DNA of 24,677 bases from LMUY01 sp964246185. GTDB taxonomy: Bacteria; Pseudomonadota; Alphaproteobacteria; Acetobacterales; Acetobacteraceae. The translations under genes and the position numbers were made by a program. Where the stretch lies: contig CAXTPP010000050.1 in the NCBI GenBank assembly GCA_964246185.1, positions 1-24,677 on the forward strand, written 5' to 3'. Positions 24,582 to 24,677 of the stretch are shown one piece after another; the first letter of the stretch is position 1, and every line of letters starts with the position of its first letter. Below the pieces are notes generated by a model that saw only the letters and a program-made list of their open reading frames with translations, ran no database searches and was not told the DNA's origin.

Positions 24582-24677
24582 TTGGAGGAGAAGGTAGACC
24601 TAGGCGCGATCAGGGCCTTCGTGGCGGTGGCGCAGGCGGGTGGGTTCTCGTCAGGCGGGCGGGCCGTGGGGCTGACG
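24582..24677 (+). CDS. LysR-family transcriptional regulator, N-terminus (cut by window edge)
   Basis: The final 96 bases encode 32 residues from a TTG start at 24582: MEEKVDLGAIRAFVAVAQAG followed by GFSSGGRAVGLT. This is the start of the winged helix-turn-helix of LysR regulators (L..F..V...GSF..AA..L). The Shine-Dalgarno GGGGAGG (24570-24576) lies five to six bases before the TTG, and no ATG or GTG is available in frame. It is divergent from the gene at 24401, the classic arrangement of a LysR regulator and its target. The ligand-binding domain is outside the window. Confidence 0.75.
   Translation, partial: MEEKVDLGAIRAFVAVAQAGGFSSGGRAVGLT

Overview
The window is about 24.7 kb of GC-rich chromosomal DNA. 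It most likely comes from an alphaproteobacterium of the order Rhodospirillales, probably Acetobacteraceae. The grounds are gene order (gltD-gltB; rnd-kdsD-lptC-lptA-lptB-rpoN-hpf; hsp20-DUF1150; zapA-6S RNA-fau-ymdB-yebC-ruvC-ruvA), codon bias and protein style. No species can be named from the sequence alone. Almost everything is core housekeeping; the accessory material is an insertion-sequence scar at the left edge and several kinds of short repeats.

Left edge (1-260): the 5' end of an IS3-type transposase orfA has landed inside the first codons of an IS481-type transposase, so two elements are nested. Then, on the minus strand, come an SPFH/band-7 membrane protein, one copy of a ~140-bp structured dispersed repeat, a glutathione S-transferase, and the glutamate synthase pair gltB and gltD (gltD upstream). 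A NDUFA9-like NAD(P)-binding protein follows. At 9.6 kb a tRNA-Leu(CAG) with a clear promoter starts the plus-strand block.

Middle (9.8-16.2 kb, plus strand): an RNase D-type exonuclease precedes the LPS-export block kdsD-lptC-lptA-lptB, joined by 4-bp ATGA/GTGA overlaps, then rpoN (sigma-54) and a long-form hibernation factor hpf. kdsC and ptsN, which often belong to this locus, are not present. The second copy of the ~140-bp repeat lies just after hpf. A small heat-shock protein gene (hsp20) with its usual DUF1150 partner runs on the minus strand, and its leader looks like a ROSE-type RNA thermometer. Divergent from it are def and fmt, the formyl-methionine pair.

Right part (18.6-24.7 kb): fmt converges on ruvA, and both genes end inside the same 15-bp tandem repeat, which supplies the stop codons of both. 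Going upstream on the minus strand are ruvA, ruvC, yebC, a 26-bp tandem array, an 81-residue one-helix membrane protein, ymdB, fau, 6S RNA, zapA and a 57-residue coiled-coil-type gene. A 127-residue unknown protein is divergent from these. The window closes with a frameshifted gene of unknown function and a divergent, truncated LysR regulator, with a cluster of GGGGA/TCCCC half-sites between them.

There is no obvious new defence or biosynthetic system. The most unusual signals are: two 15-bp minisatellites in lptA and fmt/ruvA whose units are 12/15 identical; the amplified shared stop codons; the two-copy structured intergenic repeat; the candidate hsp20 thermometer; and a 6S RNA promoter whose -10 box contains the zapA stop codon.
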